From: Argyresthia goedartella
Taxonomy: Eukaryota; Arthropoda; Insecta; Lepidoptera; Argyresthiidae
DNA length: 64,000 nt
Direction of reading: 5' to 3'
Assembly: GCA_949825045.1 (NCBI GenBank)
Contig: OX463820.1
Coordinates: 6,150,501 to 6,214,500, forward strand
A program made the translations under genes and the position numbers. The notes under the pieces were generated by a model, which did not search any database, was not told where the DNA came from, and was given only the letters and a program-made list of their open reading frames with translations. Shown here in pieces: positions 1 to 12,167 of the stretch (positions are counted from its first letter, which is position 1; each line of letters starts with the position of its first letter).

Positions 1-560
1 TCCCCCTCCGGGCAACGGGAGTCACCAACGGGGTGACTGGGGTACCCGGGACGGGACCCCCCCCGAGGGGAAGGGGGCAGCGCGGGGGGTAACAGGCGGG
101 ATAGCCGGGGTTCGGTCGCCGCTATCCAGGGTCAGCGAGGACTTCGGGCCGCTGGCTCACCGCGTGTTACGGGCGGGTGTCAGATGGCACCTATGAGTGG
201 CGCGAAGGCTGGGAGCCCACCACCTTCTGCGCCACCCTGCCCGTCGCTCTGGGAGGCGAACAGGGAGGCGAACAGTCGGATGTCGCCCCCATTCCTAGAG
301 CGCCCCAGGTTGGATCCGCTCTCCCCCCTCCATCCACGGTGGCCACCGGGCGCACCGTTCACAGTCCGGTATGGTCGGGTACCGGGACAGCGAGGGGCCT
401 ATTATGCGGGTTGGGACCCCCTAATGTACATGCGGTCTGATATGCCACCGGTGGCATATCAGCAGCCGAGTTACCAGGCCGACGGAGGTCTGAGCGGGTT
501 CGGATCCCGCGGGGGTTCCCGCTAGGGACACGCCGCCCACTTACAAGGTGCCGCCACTCC
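1..560 (+). other. GC-rich gag-side segment of BEL/Pao element 1
   Basis: This stretch is strongly G+C-rich with many G and C runs. Open frames are present (for example 184-525), but no zinc knuckle or gag motif is recognisable. Its place directly upstream of the aspartic protease suggests the 3' part of gag. That is inference from position only. Confidence 0.4.
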
Positions 561-570
561 TCAGACGGTC

Positions 571-962
571 ATGCTCCCCACCGCCTCGGTGATGGCGTGG
601 AGTTCGGACGGCAAATCTTGTGTAGCACGAGCACTATTGGACTCGGGAGCCCAGGGGTGCTTAGTCTCGTGCAACCTTGTAAGACGGTTGGGCATTACGG
701 TAAGGGAGTACCCACATTCCATTCGGGGAATTGGGAACACGGAAGTCGGTTCCGTTAAGGGAGTATGTCGGATAACTCTCTCGTCACGGGTGGATTCATC
801 GGTGAATCTGACGGTCACGGCATTAGTCATGCCTAATGTGATGGGCTCACACCCTCACGTACGGTTGTCGCCCTCGGTGCGACAGTTGGTCGCTGGGTTG
901 TCACTGGCTGACCCGGAGTTCGACATTCCGGGCCCAGTAGACATTTTATTGGGTGTCCAGTG
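571..962 (+). pseudogene. BEL/Pao aspartic protease (retropepsin A17) segment
   Basis: The frame has the catalytic-site motif ALLDSGAQGCLVS near residue 22 and the BEL hallmark LADPEFDIPGPVDILLG near its C-terminus. In BEL elements this motif ends the protease and leads into the RT. Here the frame stops immediately after DILLGVQ, and the following sequence jumps to the middle of the RT, so a deletion has removed the linker and the N-terminal RT. In an intact element the enzyme would cleave the Gag-Pol polyprotein. It cannot work here as a fused polyprotein. Confidence 0.8.
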
Positions 963-3842
963 AACCAGTGTTTGCATTCAGGGCCGAAGTTGAATCATGA
1001 CATCGCGGATGTTATCACACGGTTCCGTCGACACAATGTTGTGTTTGTAGCTGACATCCGGATGATGTTTAGACAGACGGTCATTCACCCTGACGATAGA
1101 CGGTATCAGCTGATACTGTGGCGAGAGAGCCCAGATCAGCCCATCAGGGTGTACGAGTTGAACACCAACACGTACGGGCTACGGTCTAGTCCTTATTAGG
1201 CGATTCGCACTCTGCGGGAGTTAGCGGATCGAGAACGGTTAAATTTCCCTAGAGGAGCAGCGATCCTGGAGCAGGACCTCTACGTGGACGATATCTGTAC
1301 CGGTGCAGATTCCGTGGAGGAGGCGCTCGCTCGACGGGACGAGCTAGTTGAGCTCTTACGGGGTGGAGGTTACGAGCTCCGGAAATGGATGTCGAACTCT
1401 CCAGAGTTACTGACTGGTCTTCCGGATGACTACCAGCAGGACCCCCACATTTTTGAAAATTTGGAAAACCCAAATATGTTGTCGGTATTAGGCGTCCAGT
1501 ACCAGCCGGTGTCAGACATGTTTTCGTATCGGGTCGAGTTGGACACCCCGAAGGTCTGGACGAAACGGAACGTCCTTTCAACGGTGGCTAGGACGTTTGA
1601 TCCAAACGGGTGGATCACCCCGGTAACATTTCAGCTCAAGTGTTTTATGCAGCAATTGTGGTCTGCTGAGCTGAAATGGGACGACCCGATCGGCGGGTCA
1701 TTGAGCTCGGAGTGGGACTTGTTCTTTTCGACCCTCCCTGGCATCCATCGGATTTCACTGCCACGGAGGTTGGTCCCCACCAAACGATACACCGCCACCC
1801 TGCATGGGTTTTGCGATGCCTCGGAGAAGGGCTACGGAGCTGCGGTGTATCTGCGTACGGTCGACTCCTCGGGGGAGGTTGATGTGCGGTTGGTCATGGC
1901 CAAGAGCAAGGTTGCGCCGTTGCGCACTCGCCTGACCATTCCCAAGTTAGAGCTTTCGGGAGCGGCTCTCCTGACTCGTCTGCTCAACCACACGATGACG
2001 GTTCTTCGTGGGTCAATAGCGTTGGAAGATACGGTCTACGCTTGGACGGACAGCCAGATCGTGTTATGCTGGCTGAAGGCTTCAGTTCACAAGCTGGAAA
2101 TTTTTGTGGCGAATCGGGTTTCGCAGATTTTGACTTCGGAGGTTCCCTTAATCTGGAGATATGTTCCAGGGGAAATGAACCCAGCAGACTGTGCGTCTCG
2201 TGGGTGTCATGCTCCGGAGTTGGTTGGACATCCCTTGTGGTGGGGTCCAAAATGGTTGACTCAAGCCGAATCGGATTGGCCAATGAGTCCACGCGTTACC
2301 ACGGCGAACGGCGCCTTGACAGTCGGTGTCTGTACGACGCAGCCAGAGCCGGAAGAGGAGTTCAGCCTGCTGGAACGGTACAGCTCGCTCGACAAGCTGG
2401 TCAATGTGACCGCCTGGATCTGCCGATTTGCGCGGAATTGTCGGAATTCTGAGGCGCAACGAGTGCGGACACCGGTCCTGACACCACGGGAACGGAACCA
2501 TGCGTTGTTCGCATTGGTACGGAACGTGCAGACGGTGCACTTTAAGTCCGAATTGGACATTCTGAGACGCGGACGCGTCCAACTGAAGGGAGCTGTGGCT
2601 CGGCTCAACCCGTTTATTGACCCTCAAGGATTGCTGAGGGTAGGAGGTCGGCTGCGGAATGCCAACCTGCCTTATGCGGCTCGCCACCCGTTGTTACTCC
2701 CTAGGAAAGGGAAGTTGGTCGAACTGTTGATACAGGATCGACACATTCGGAATGGGCATGTCGGATGCCACGCCTTGATGGCGTTTCTCCAGCGCGAGTT
2801 CTGGATTCTATCGGGAAGACGCTTAGTGCGTAGCGTCGTATTTCGGTGCCTGCCTTGTTATCGGGCCAAGGCGGCTACGATGCAGCCCCAGATGGGCGAT
2901 TTGCCCTCGGATAGGGTTAACGAAATCCGGCCCTTTGCGGGTGTCGGAACGGATTTCGCGGGACCATTCATGGTCAAGTCTTCACAGCTACGGAACGCCA
3001 AATTAGTGAAGGCATACCTGTGCGTCTTCGTGTGCTTGGCCACGAAGGCAGTCCACTTGGAGGTGGTCAGTGACCTCACTACGGAGGCATTTATCGCTTG
3101 TCTAGATCGGTTCGTCTCACGAAGGGGCCTCCCGACATTAATCCGTTCGGACAACGGCACAAACTTTGTCGGAGCCAGGCGATATCTGCAGGAGGTCACT
3201 CAATTCCTGAACGGTAACCAGGACGCCATCGGTACGGCTTGCTTCCGACGAGGGATTGAATGGGTTTTCATTCCGCCGGGATGTCCTCATTGGGGAGGAA
3301 TTTTTGAGGCTGCGGTTAAATCGGCTAAGTCGCACCTGACGAGGATCATCGGTGAGACCTCTCTACGCTTTGAAGAGCTTGCGACGCTGTTCTGTAAAAT
3401 TGAAATGACACTGAACTCGCGTCCGTTGTGCCCGCTCAGTTCGGATCCAAATGATTTGGAAGCGTTGACGCCGGGTCACTTCCTGATAGGTCAGCCCCTT
3501 AACGCCCTGCCAGAATACCCATTCGGTGATGTTAAGTTAAGTCGGTTAACTAGGTGGCAGATGTTGCAGCAGATGGCTCAAGATTTTTGGAAACGGTGGT
3601 CCCTTGAGTACTTGCACATCTTGCAGCAGCGCCTTAAGTGGACTGACCGGACGAGCCCCCCTCAAGTCGGTGATTTGGTGCTGATTAAGGATGCAAACCT
3701 GCCATCGTTGAGATGGAGACGAGGACGGATCGTCAATTTGTACACGGGTCGGGATGGCACGCCTCGATCAGCAGAAGTCAGGGTGGGGGACTCGGTCCTC
3801 AAGAGAGCGGTCGCAACACTTTTTCGCCTTCCTATTGATTAG
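963..3842 (+). pseudogene. BEL/Pao pol: RT remnant, RNase H, integrase, DUF5641-like tail
   Basis: RT remains begin with VVFVADIRMMFRQ and NTYGLRSS, followed by an in-frame TAG at 1197-1199 where a Gln is expected. From 1284 one frame of 852 codons runs to 3842. It holds the RT active site YVDD (about 1285), then RNase H with GFCDASEKGYGAA and AWTDSQIVLCW. The RNase H to integrase linker has NPADCASRG. The integrase has an H/C zinc-binding motif (HVGCHALM, CLPCYRAK) and core motifs GTDFAGP, RSDNGTNF and GCPHWGGIFEAAVKSAK. The C-terminal domain ends ATLFRLPID. The integrase half looks intact. The stop and the RT deletion make the whole non-functional unless the stop is read through. Confidence 0.88.
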
Positions 3843-3873
3843 GGACAGGTTCGGGCCTGTCCGGGCGGGTGAC

Positions 3874-4390
3874 TGTTTAATATTTATGCGTCGGAAACGC
3901 ACCGGTTTTTTGTTGCGCGAATCGATCGCGAGTAATCGAGACATCACTAGCGAAAACGGACTAGCAGCTGTCACTCGTATCGGAAACGAGATGTAAAATT
4001 GGAGGTTAATCTTTCTCTTGGTCTGGTCTCATCGGTGAGAATAACATGGCGGCTCGGGCCCCGTGATGGTATTTCGGTGTACCAATTATCATACAGGCAT
4101 CGGGCCTGGTCAGAGTGTAAATCTACCTCATAGCGTCGGGCTATTGATTGTAATTAGATTCACGTCTTCGGTTGAGTGATTTGTGTTGTGAAGCACAAGG
4201 TCGTATTCGGACGGCGACTCCACGTCAGCAGGCAGCACGACAGTGAAACGACGGCAAGAATTCAATCCATATCCTATCCCAACTGTGCCCCCTTTCCCGA
4301 ATTCCTGTCTCGAATCGAGCCTACGATATCCTGTCTGCGGTGACAAGGTAAACAAATCTCATCACTTCTTTTTTCTCACGTGGCAAAGGC
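3874..4390 (+). repeat. Candidate 3' LTR of BEL/Pao element 1
   Basis: The pol stop at 3842 is followed by a G-rich tract ending in GGGCGGGTGAC. The sequence then starts TGTTTAATATT at 3874, which fits the TG start of an LTR after a polypurine tract. GC content falls back to the AT-rich background near 4390. The partner LTR is outside the window, so both limits are provisional. Confidence 0.4.
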
Positions 4391-5175
4391 AATCCCCCTC
4401 ATGATCCCATGCCGTTCGGTAGGCGTGGGAAATCAACAATATGTATACGTAAAATATACATTATAATAAGCATTATCACTAAATTTTACGGTTATAATTA
4501 ATAGGAAATTTCTTTGAAATTTTAGTGGCTTCCCATTCCTTTGTTTTGCCAATATTTTTTAAAAACAATAAAATCTTTATTTATGTATTCAACGATTTCT
4601 AAACAACGAAAACCCATTCAATGGGATACGACATTCTTTTTGTCCCCATTTGCTTTCTGGGAGCCCTCTTTAGAAACATTTAAAATATGTGAAAATTTTA
4701 AGACTGTATATTTAACCGTTTGGCTGTAGAACCTGTGTGTCAGATAACGGACAGAGGGACGGACACGTGAATCTCAGACATTCACATGAAACCCTAAAAA
4801 CTAAAAGTCTACTGCGTTTATTCTGGTTTTTAGTATACCACTATCAGGTTTTTTTAGTGTTTCTTTATTACGTCATTTATTTTCCACTTAAGGGCGCCAC
4901 TGCTGATCAAAGGCCTCCCCCGATGGTTGGACCACAAATAAGTACTTAGTTTTTAACTAAGGTGTATTATTCATAGCTTGTTCAAGATTAATAGTAAATT
5001 TCGTACGAGTTCGCAAAGTCTTCTATTCACGAACCGAGAAAGTTACGGCACGAGCCGAAGGCTATATATATATATATATATATATATTTCGTGTACCCAG
5101 TGACACAAAATTTATCATAATCGGTTGAGCCGTTGGGTAGTTATGAGGAGACACAGAAACAGCATACATATATAT
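4391..5175. other. AT-rich stretch, no gene seen
   Basis: Short ORFs (4541-4729, 4737-4949) have AT-rich composition and no recognisable domain. A TA dinucleotide run lies at about 5063-5088. I see nothing else that can be supported. Confidence 0.5.
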
Positions 5176-5462
5176 TTGACGAGCCGAATGGCCGAGTCGG
5201 CAGTGACCCTGCCTACGAAGCTAAGGGTCCCGGGTTCGAGTCCCGGTGGGGTCAAATATTTGTTTGATGAGAACGGATGTTTGTACCCTAGTCATGGTTG
5301 TTTATCTGTCTAAGTATAATATTTATCTATATAAGTATGTGTATCGTTGTCTAGTACCCAAGATACAGGGAATCCTAGTTTGGGGCTAGATCATTGTGTG
5401 TAAATAGTGTCCAACTTATTATTATTTATTTATTTATTTATTTATTTATATATATATATATA
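5176..5462 (+). mobile_element. tRNA-derived SINE with TTAT-rich tail
   Basis: The head has tRNA-like internal promoter boxes: an A box at TGGCCGAGTCGGC and a B box at GGTTCGAGTCC. A body follows that recurs in reverse orientation at 17113-17332 (TATCTATATAAGTATGTGTA and CAAGATACAGGGAATCCTAG). The 3' end is a TTATTTATT run. A real tRNA gene would end after the acceptor stem, whereas this unit runs on into a repeated body and tail. It was once transcribed by Pol III and is a passive copy here. Confidence 0.75.
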
Positions 5463-6313
5463 TGTCGCAGTTGGTTGATTATATCAGAAAATTAACTAAC
5501 TCTATAGACCGATAAGTAATTAAATACCGATGTTTAACTAAGTCACTAGCATTTTGAATTAAATAAAGCATCGTCGAAAACGTTTAACAATCTGTCTTAC
5601 CGAAAGCCGGCGTGTTGGAAAACAAGATGGCGTCACGACAACAGCTGATTTGCACAGCTTATATATAACAGGGCAAAACATTGCGGTAGCTTAGGTGAAG
5701 GGTAAAGCGGGTGAGCGAAGCGAAGCCCCCTTTATCCTTCGTGTCGTGTTAGCACAGTATATTCAGTCAGTCAGTCAAACACATGACCCTCCTCTTTTCC
5801 GCTTCGCTGCCGTCAGGTAAAAAGACGACGTTCCGTATTTTACTCAGGGTAGGTGGTAGGTAGGTAGGTACGACGTAATTTGTGCGTACTTATGAACAAT
5901 ACACAAAATACACAAATACCTAGCCATACCAAATCGGTACCTAGATACCAGTTGTGTTTATGCAGCGCTCTCCTTAATACATCTAGTATAGATACGTATT
6001 AGATTGACTTTTTAAATTTCATACTACTTTCTACCTAGGGTAAGTACTACATTGGCCTAGGCACAATAAGAAAAGTAATTCGATGTGCCGGTTAAATTAC
6101 TAATAACTTACTACGGGAATATTACGTACTTAAGTACATCATAATTTCAAATCAACAAGACAAAAAGTTAATAACAAACAGAGCAGAGCTGTTAATAAAG
6201 TACCATTACCATTTTCGAAACCAATAAAGCAACGACAAATAGAAAGTAAATTAAAAGTTCAAACACAAACCCACCGATGCAATCGCAAGAGCGAATCGAC
6301 AAACCGTTGCGCA
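5463..6313. other. AT-rich stretch with a GC-skewed block
   Basis: The stretch begins with a TA run (about 5449-5463). The block at 5630-5830 contains GGTGAGCGAAGCGAAG and shares the theme of an ACATTGCGG-type core with the palindromic repeat at 47150-47225, so it may be a distant relative. No coding potential is evident. Confidence 0.35.
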
Positions 6314-6394
6314 ATGCGAGAAAGTGACCGCGCCCTGCTTGACAACCTGCGCCTACGCAAGCAGGGCAGCCGCCTGCAGCGCCAGCACAACAAC
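6314..6394 (+). CDS. Orphan candidate coding exon, gene not recognised
   Basis: The ATG at 6314 opens 27 codons of clearly biased, GC-rich coding sequence (MRESDRALLDNL then RLRKQGSRLQRQHNN). It ends in phase 0 at a consensus donor, AAC|GTAAGT, at 6394/6395. The surroundings are AT-rich and non-coding. The peptide is highly charged (Arg/Lys/Gln) and probably helical, as at the start of a coiled-coil or cytosolic protein. I do not recognise the gene and found no matching downstream exon. The next plus-strand host gene is at 46 kb. It could be the first exon of a gene with long TE-filled introns, or chance. Confidence 0.35.
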
Positions 6395-8609
6395 GTAAGT
6401 AAAGGCGGGAATAGACATTCATTACACATGCCTGAAAACCCAACAGTAGCGTGCATGCTCTTTAACATGCTTTTAAACAGCATGGCGCAATGTGTATACA
6501 TTTGCAAGCATAACTGTATACACAAGCCAGTTCACGAGACAGTACGTGTCAGTACCAGGCTTTTTTCCTATGGTAAGCATTTGGAGTGAATTAAATAGCA
6601 TCGTAATGTTACGAACACAAAGGTAAATAAACTAATAAACCTGCACCAACGGCGACAACTCTTCAGATATTGGCAGGACAGGCATGCATGGACCTGTCGC
6701 GTACGTTGACGTAAGCCGGTTATGCAGACCCCCGCATCCCCACCCTCACGTTGCATGCAATGTTGTGCGTTATATCGGCATGCCTGTTGGAGTATGCATG
6801 AAAGTGGGTGGCAAGTGCGTGCAAGGACCATGCAAAAGTGTCAGCTACTGGCATGTATATTCCCGGCTTAACACTAACAGATAGCGTCTCGCCATTTCCT
6901 ATACGGGGTGGCAGGGGCACAATTGTGCTTTCGATTAGCCAGTTATTCAATACTACATTTTTAACCACGACAGCCATGTCTGCAGTAATTCCAATCAGGT
7001 ATGAATTTGAATACGTAGGAAACGCCTGCGAGATAGAATTTCAAGGAAATCATATGTATCGTGCTAAGCGTACCGACGCCTCAGACTGAATGTAGAGCTT
7101 CCTGTACTGTGTTGCTCTTGGTCGTCGGTTGGTTGGCAAGAGTGGCCGACAGTGGCCGACAGTGGCCGAGTGTGGCCGAGACCCACGCCACATTATGCTC
7201 TACGGCCCGTACTCAGCTTTGAGAGTTGTCTCAGCTGTGTGTCTATGTCTCAATTACGGTTTCGGCATATTAAATCTGTAGTTTTCATCCGTATGCACGA
7301 CCGAGAACTAAAAGTCTGATGGGCTAGACCGTCGCCGCAGTGATGGAGCAAGCTTACTAAAATGGGCTGTAATAACAGTCTTAAATGTTTCATACGTTAA
7401 ACAAAAACAGTGTTACAATTGGCTATTAGTATAAGTGTACTGATGGATAACAGCTAAATTACCAATAATGAATTATTGCCGGTTAATGATTAGGCTATTA
7501 TAATTATCGAGGTTACTGACTTGCAGCATAAGCCACGCCTAATGGCCATATGCACAAATTGATGCTAAAGTAAAGAGAAACTTAAACTCATACCTACCTA
7601 CTGGCGTTATTGGCGTCTACGTTCATTTTAAGACTGTCATTTAAGTATTCTGTAATTGTGTAAACTCATCCTTCGTTCTATCTGCAATCCTTGCAAAATA
7701 GTTTAGTTTGGGATAAAAAATATTAGGGATATTGTACAAGCCAACCGTGTACAATGCAACGCGGCATTATCGCTGTTCAACTTACTTATTTGCCGTAACA
7801 CCTAAATCTAAGCCACAACAGACTATTTTTAGAGTGTATTCTGTTATTAAAAAATATATTTTTTTCAACTATACAAAGAGACTCTTTAACTTCTAACTGA
7901 CATCTTAGCTAACCCCATGTTGTATGTAAGGGTGTGTGGATTCCTCCAAAGACCATACATCTTTTTGGTCCTTCGAGAAACTCTGTGATTGGAGTGTTGG
8001 TGTTGAGCGTCTGTGACGGAAGCGGCAGCGAGCAGGAGGGCACACCGGAACGTGATTGTACACAGACAGTGAATCCCGACCACTGTATCTATCAAGAATA
8101 ACACACGCAGAATAGAACTGACCTCCACTGCAGGGAGTACTCAACTGAAGACAATTACTCTCTTCTTCTTACTCAATAGACACCGGCCGTTGCCGAGTGT
8201 ATGCAGGCAAGAGCAGCCTCATCTTACTGACACTTAAACCCACAAAGCTGGTGGATAAAGGCAAGAAAAGTCTTATTCTACTCGTACAGCATCAATCTAG
8301 AAGAACGGTGTAAATTGGTTAATGAACTAAATAGACCACATATTCAAGCACAAATATGATCGGGAAAATGATCGAACTTCAGCTCGAGACAATAAAGGCC
8401 AAGGGCGGTGAAATCAAATGTTCAATAAGCAAAATAACACCCCTTCCGATAAATAGAAACCAACAATCAAATATCGACGAACTGAGGAAATCGGAGGAAT
8501 TTAAGACTAAAAACTCACCATACGGGTTAAAAACTTAAAACGCAGAGACAAAGTGAGAAGCTTCCTTACCTTACTACTCGTATAACTAATATGTCTGCCA
8601 TCAATACAT
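6395..8609. other. Non-coding stretch with short repeats
   Basis: At 6885-6930 lies the dispersed block CCTATACGGGGTGGCAGGGG, shared with copies near 12.9, 32.4 and 33.8 kb. At 7142-7178 TGGCCGA-type units are repeated in tandem. The stretch 7880-8609, just left of the envelope remnant, has no readable gag or pol. Small ORFs at 7886-8144 and 8356-8538 are unsupported. Confidence 0.45.
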
Positions 8610-9375
8610 TTGTCTCGGGCTGAAAACATCCATATGAAACAAAACAAGATCATCACGATTGAAGAAGACCGACCGATGTACTTCGACGAAATCGGAAAAA
8701 TACAATTAATCCACGACGAATGGAAGCTACTTGTTTATTACAACTTATCTTCGTACTGGCAAGCCACGAAAGGCCTAAAAACATATGGTAGATCACGTAG
8801 AGCAGTTGAGTGCCAACGCTAAATCACAGACGTGTCTACTTCTGTCAAGATAGCTCACCCACGAAATCTACCAACTTGTAGATTACAACAAATTACTCCT
8901 GTCTCATCAGCTGAACAGAAAGACGAGAGGTTACTTCAATGGAGTGGGAAATCTTGCTCGCACCCTGTTTGGAGTATTGGATGAAGATTTCGCGCAAAAA
9001 TACACACAGGACACACAGAACATGCAAAAAAATCAGAAATACCAACTACAACTGGAAAAAAACCAAACAACTATAATTGAGGCAGATAATAATATCGTCA
9101 AGAAAAACGAAGAATTCGTGAAAAACTATAATATTTCGCTACACCTTAAATAAGGGGATCACAGTAAGGCATATCAAGATATCGAAAAACAAATATCGCA
9201 ACAAAAGAAGAAAGAACACTAGCTGAATTTAACAAACTTATCGACGCACACCATTATAAACATCGGATTTACAAGTTTTTATCGATAACTGTCATAATAG
9301 TCGCCATGCTTTGGTGCATAAGGAAGAAATGCAAGAGTCGCCGGCCGTCCCCAAGGATGGAAGGACTTGATTAAA
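8610..9375 (+). pseudogene. Decayed envelope-like gene (errantivirus / baculovirus F type)
   Basis: The pieces are out of frame with each other. The first (about 8641-8780) resembles the N-terminal ectodomain of gypsy-group Env proteins, with an EIGKIQLIHDEWKLLVYYNL-type pattern. The second (8905-9150) has a basic cleavage-like site followed by a Gly/Phe-rich start, then LFGVLDED and a Gln/Asn-rich heptad region, the layout of an F-type fusion protein. The third (about 9250-9375) encodes a hydrophobic segment, a basic CIRKKCKSRR tail and a stop. Several frame breaks show it is dead. No gag, pol or LTRs were found beside it, so it is an orphan. Related intact proteins mediate membrane fusion of insect retroelements. 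Confidence 0.6.
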
Positions 9376-11331
9376 TAAATATGGGGTGCTGTTTTCATGT
9401 GTTTTTCAGGAAATACTGGGCAAATCGTAATTAATTTCTGGTATATGTAATTTGACTATATAATCTAGAGATTCTTAATTGGAAAACATGTTTGGATAAA
9501 ATTTTCTCGATAGAAAATAAATACAAAGTCAACCCTTTTTTTATGGTTTTATCCTATTACACCGCAGTAGTAAGTGAATATGACTGTGTGATAATTGCAA
9601 TGTATGAACAATTGTTATTTCTAACGATTTTCAATTTGAAAGTTAATTCCCTGAAATAGTTTATTTTTTATGATTTTTTTTTTACGTTTTGGCGCTTACG
9701 TTGTTTCAGATTAGTCGCGAGTGCATTATTGGCATCCCGCTTTTTCTTATTCGCGAGTAATTATTGCATCTCACTTCCACTCGACAGCGCATTTTTATTC
9801 CATCATCGCCTTAATAGCTTGATGTTATAGCAGTGTCACCAAAAAATACTAGTAAATGTTTGTGCAAAAAGTACTTAAAATAACTCAGGTATTTTAGCTA
9901 TTCAAAAAGGTACAACAGTCAAATAAAATATTTATTATTCTTGGAGTAGGCCACCACCCCTTGGTTCTTGGAAACAAATGTCGATCTTGCAAGCTATATG
10001 CACCCACGAGAGATCGACCGCAAATATTTTTAACAGTTGCCGTTGATCAGAAATAAACATATGGGGAAAATGCACGAAATAACAGCTAATAAGAAAATAG
10101 GTTAATCATTTAAAATTATGAAAAAAAAGTCTCTTGTGCTTGTGTATCGTACCTACCTTCCTCCCTGAGCTAACATGTTCTTTCATCGAGACTTGGATTG
10201 TATAGTGGAATATTAAATCCTCTCCTGAACTGCGATCTGGCTGTTTAACTCGGACTTCGACTTGCTTTGGATTCGGATTGTGAGATTTTGGGTCCTTCTA
10301 TATTCTTTACGACTACTACCACGGAGTAGCCGGTACTTACAGCTTAACGTGTCATCGACGTACGTACGACGTACCCGAGCGATCGTTTCCGATGTGCGAA
10401 TACCTCTAGGCCACGGACGCTTCAAGCTAGCTACATGCTAGATAAGTTAAGGTACCTAATTAGTATGACAAAGTAACTACTCGTAAGTACATATAATCCA
10501 AGGAGGTACATAGAAAGTTAATAACTCAATACGCTAACCGCGATGGCATTGGATGACAGTTTATTAGAAGACTCGACTCCCGTGAGAATGGGGTAGCCTC
10601 ATTTGCTGCAAGGTTTTCTATTTCCATGGCAAAAGTCTATATCAAGATGTAAAAACAAATACTAACATAGTTTCATAGCAGGGGCACCAATTGTATATTA
10701 TGGAGATGTAATATCATTCAATTCAAAGGACTGTAAGAGGCCGGAACTCCCCGCCCGGGGCCACATTCAGTCTCCTCGCGAGTTCCGCGTTGGTCTTCAG
10801 TAGCATCGCGTGCAGCGTCCCAGACATATTCTTGTGGGATTTGGCGACTTCTCTGCAAACGCAAGTTGTCTATTACCTCATGATATTCACTCACAGGCTC
10901 TAGAGGCTTTTTAGGGCACCATTCTACCTGCCCTCGTAGATTTAACACACAATCTTACTTCCTACTCTGCAACCTTCCTAGGTAAGCTAAACATACCTCT
11001 CCCTATCAGCAGCAGATATGTCGTATCTTTTGAATAAACAATGACAACGATTGGTGCCAGTGCTGTCACGCAACTCATTGTATCCCATTTTATCGATGTT
11101 TTCCATCACGAAAATCCTACACGAAACCACATGAAATAAAATAATACAAAAAACTAACAGTGATTTTACATGATGATGTCACTATAAACATTTAGGTAGA
11201 TCTTGTATAGCTCTGTAAAGCTGTTGGCTATTTATTATTTATCAGTACTTGCGGTGATGGAAAAACTTCAATGGAAATATGAATGTTGAAATCGTAGTTT
11301 CAATTTAAGCGTACAACAGGGGTGTTTGGAT
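9376..11331. other. AT-rich stretch, no gene seen
   Basis: The ORFs at 10213-10425 and 10718-10948 (minus) show no recognisable domain, splice context or repeats. I see nothing else that can be supported over about 2 kb. Confidence 0.45.
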
Positions 11332-12166
11332 TATGGAGCGAGCATTTATTTCGGGAAGGGCGGGTTGTACTGAACATATTGTGAACACACACACTTGAAA
11401 TTCAGTGGTTGAGATATATTTTTAAACGTTTTGGAGAAAAATTCCCAATATCGTCCACCTAAACGTGGTGAGCAAGCGGCGCGTGGCAGGGCGGCAGCCA
11501 CTTGTCAGTACTTGTCACTACAACGGCTCGAGCTTGTCTGGCTGTCTGTCTGTCTATGTGTCGCATCGTAGCACTAATCTGCTCAGTATTATCTAGGGCG
11601 GGCGGATGCTCAGTCTGGTGGTAGATGATGGGTATGGGACCAAGTATTTCTTGCAGACGTGAATAAGTCCCCCAAAAAAGATTGTAAACGGCGCTTACGT
11701 TTCCACCATGTTGAAACCAAAGGACTCGATGAGTCGATCTTGGCAACTCATCTTAATTTATCCAGCAAACAGTGAATGATTACCTAAAGGTATGAACTAA
11801 AGTAGTTTTTAAAGTAAAATTTATTTCTAACTAGCCCTTAGTTTTCATATGACAGAATTTAGATATAATTTGCTTACCTTGAAGATTTACAATTAAAAAA
11901 AAACATAACGTCATATTTTGTTTACTAATTACTAGTTATTGGAAGTTATGATTTATTTAGGAAGGCTAATTAATTATCTAAGAATACACGAAAAAATATT
12001 TGTTTAGCTGTTTGTGACGATAATAAAATCATCATGGATTAAGTGGACGATATTGGGTATTTTTCTCCAAAACCTTTAAAAAATCATATCTCAACCAATG
12101 TGCAACTGAGGACCAAATTTCAAGTGAAATATTTTCAATATCCCCAAAAAATGTCGTCGCTCCATA
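11332..12166 (-). mobile_element. Decayed TIR transposon, probably Tc1/mariner superfamily
   Basis: The ends are inverted repeats of about 130 bp. The left begins TATGGAGCGA (11332) and the right ends CGCTCCATA (12166). Both inner parts carry the segment GGAGAAAAAT-CCCAATATCGTCCAC (left near 11432-11458, right near 12046-12072 in reverse). A minus-strand frame (11459-11746) includes RVLWFQHGG, resembling the WFQHDGAPxH block around the second catalytic Asp of DDE transposases, with that Asp lost. The unit is 835 bp and non-autonomous. Family assignment is inference. Confidence 0.6.
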
Positions 12167-12167
12167 C

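Larger units (their letters stand above)
1..4390 (+). mobile_element. BEL/Pao LTR retrotransposon 1, left end outside window
   Basis: The order retropepsin, reverse transcriptase remnant, RNase H, integrase and DUF5641-like tail on the plus strand is that of a BEL/Pao pol gene. The body is GC-rich compared with the AT-rich flanks, which suggests a recent arrival or a distinct base composition. The 5' LTR and most of gag are not in the window. Pol lacks the segment between the end of the protease and the middle of the RT, and has one in-frame stop at 1197-1199. The right limit is uncertain because only one LTR is present. Confidence 0.85.

Noticed and set aside
4128..4355. Minus-strand ORF in the BEL LTR region
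   Set aside because: No domain, and it overlaps the candidate LTR.
5176..5260. A functional tRNA gene
   Set aside because: A and B boxes are present, but a repeated SINE body and TTATT tail follow directly and the acceptor-stem pairing is not clean.
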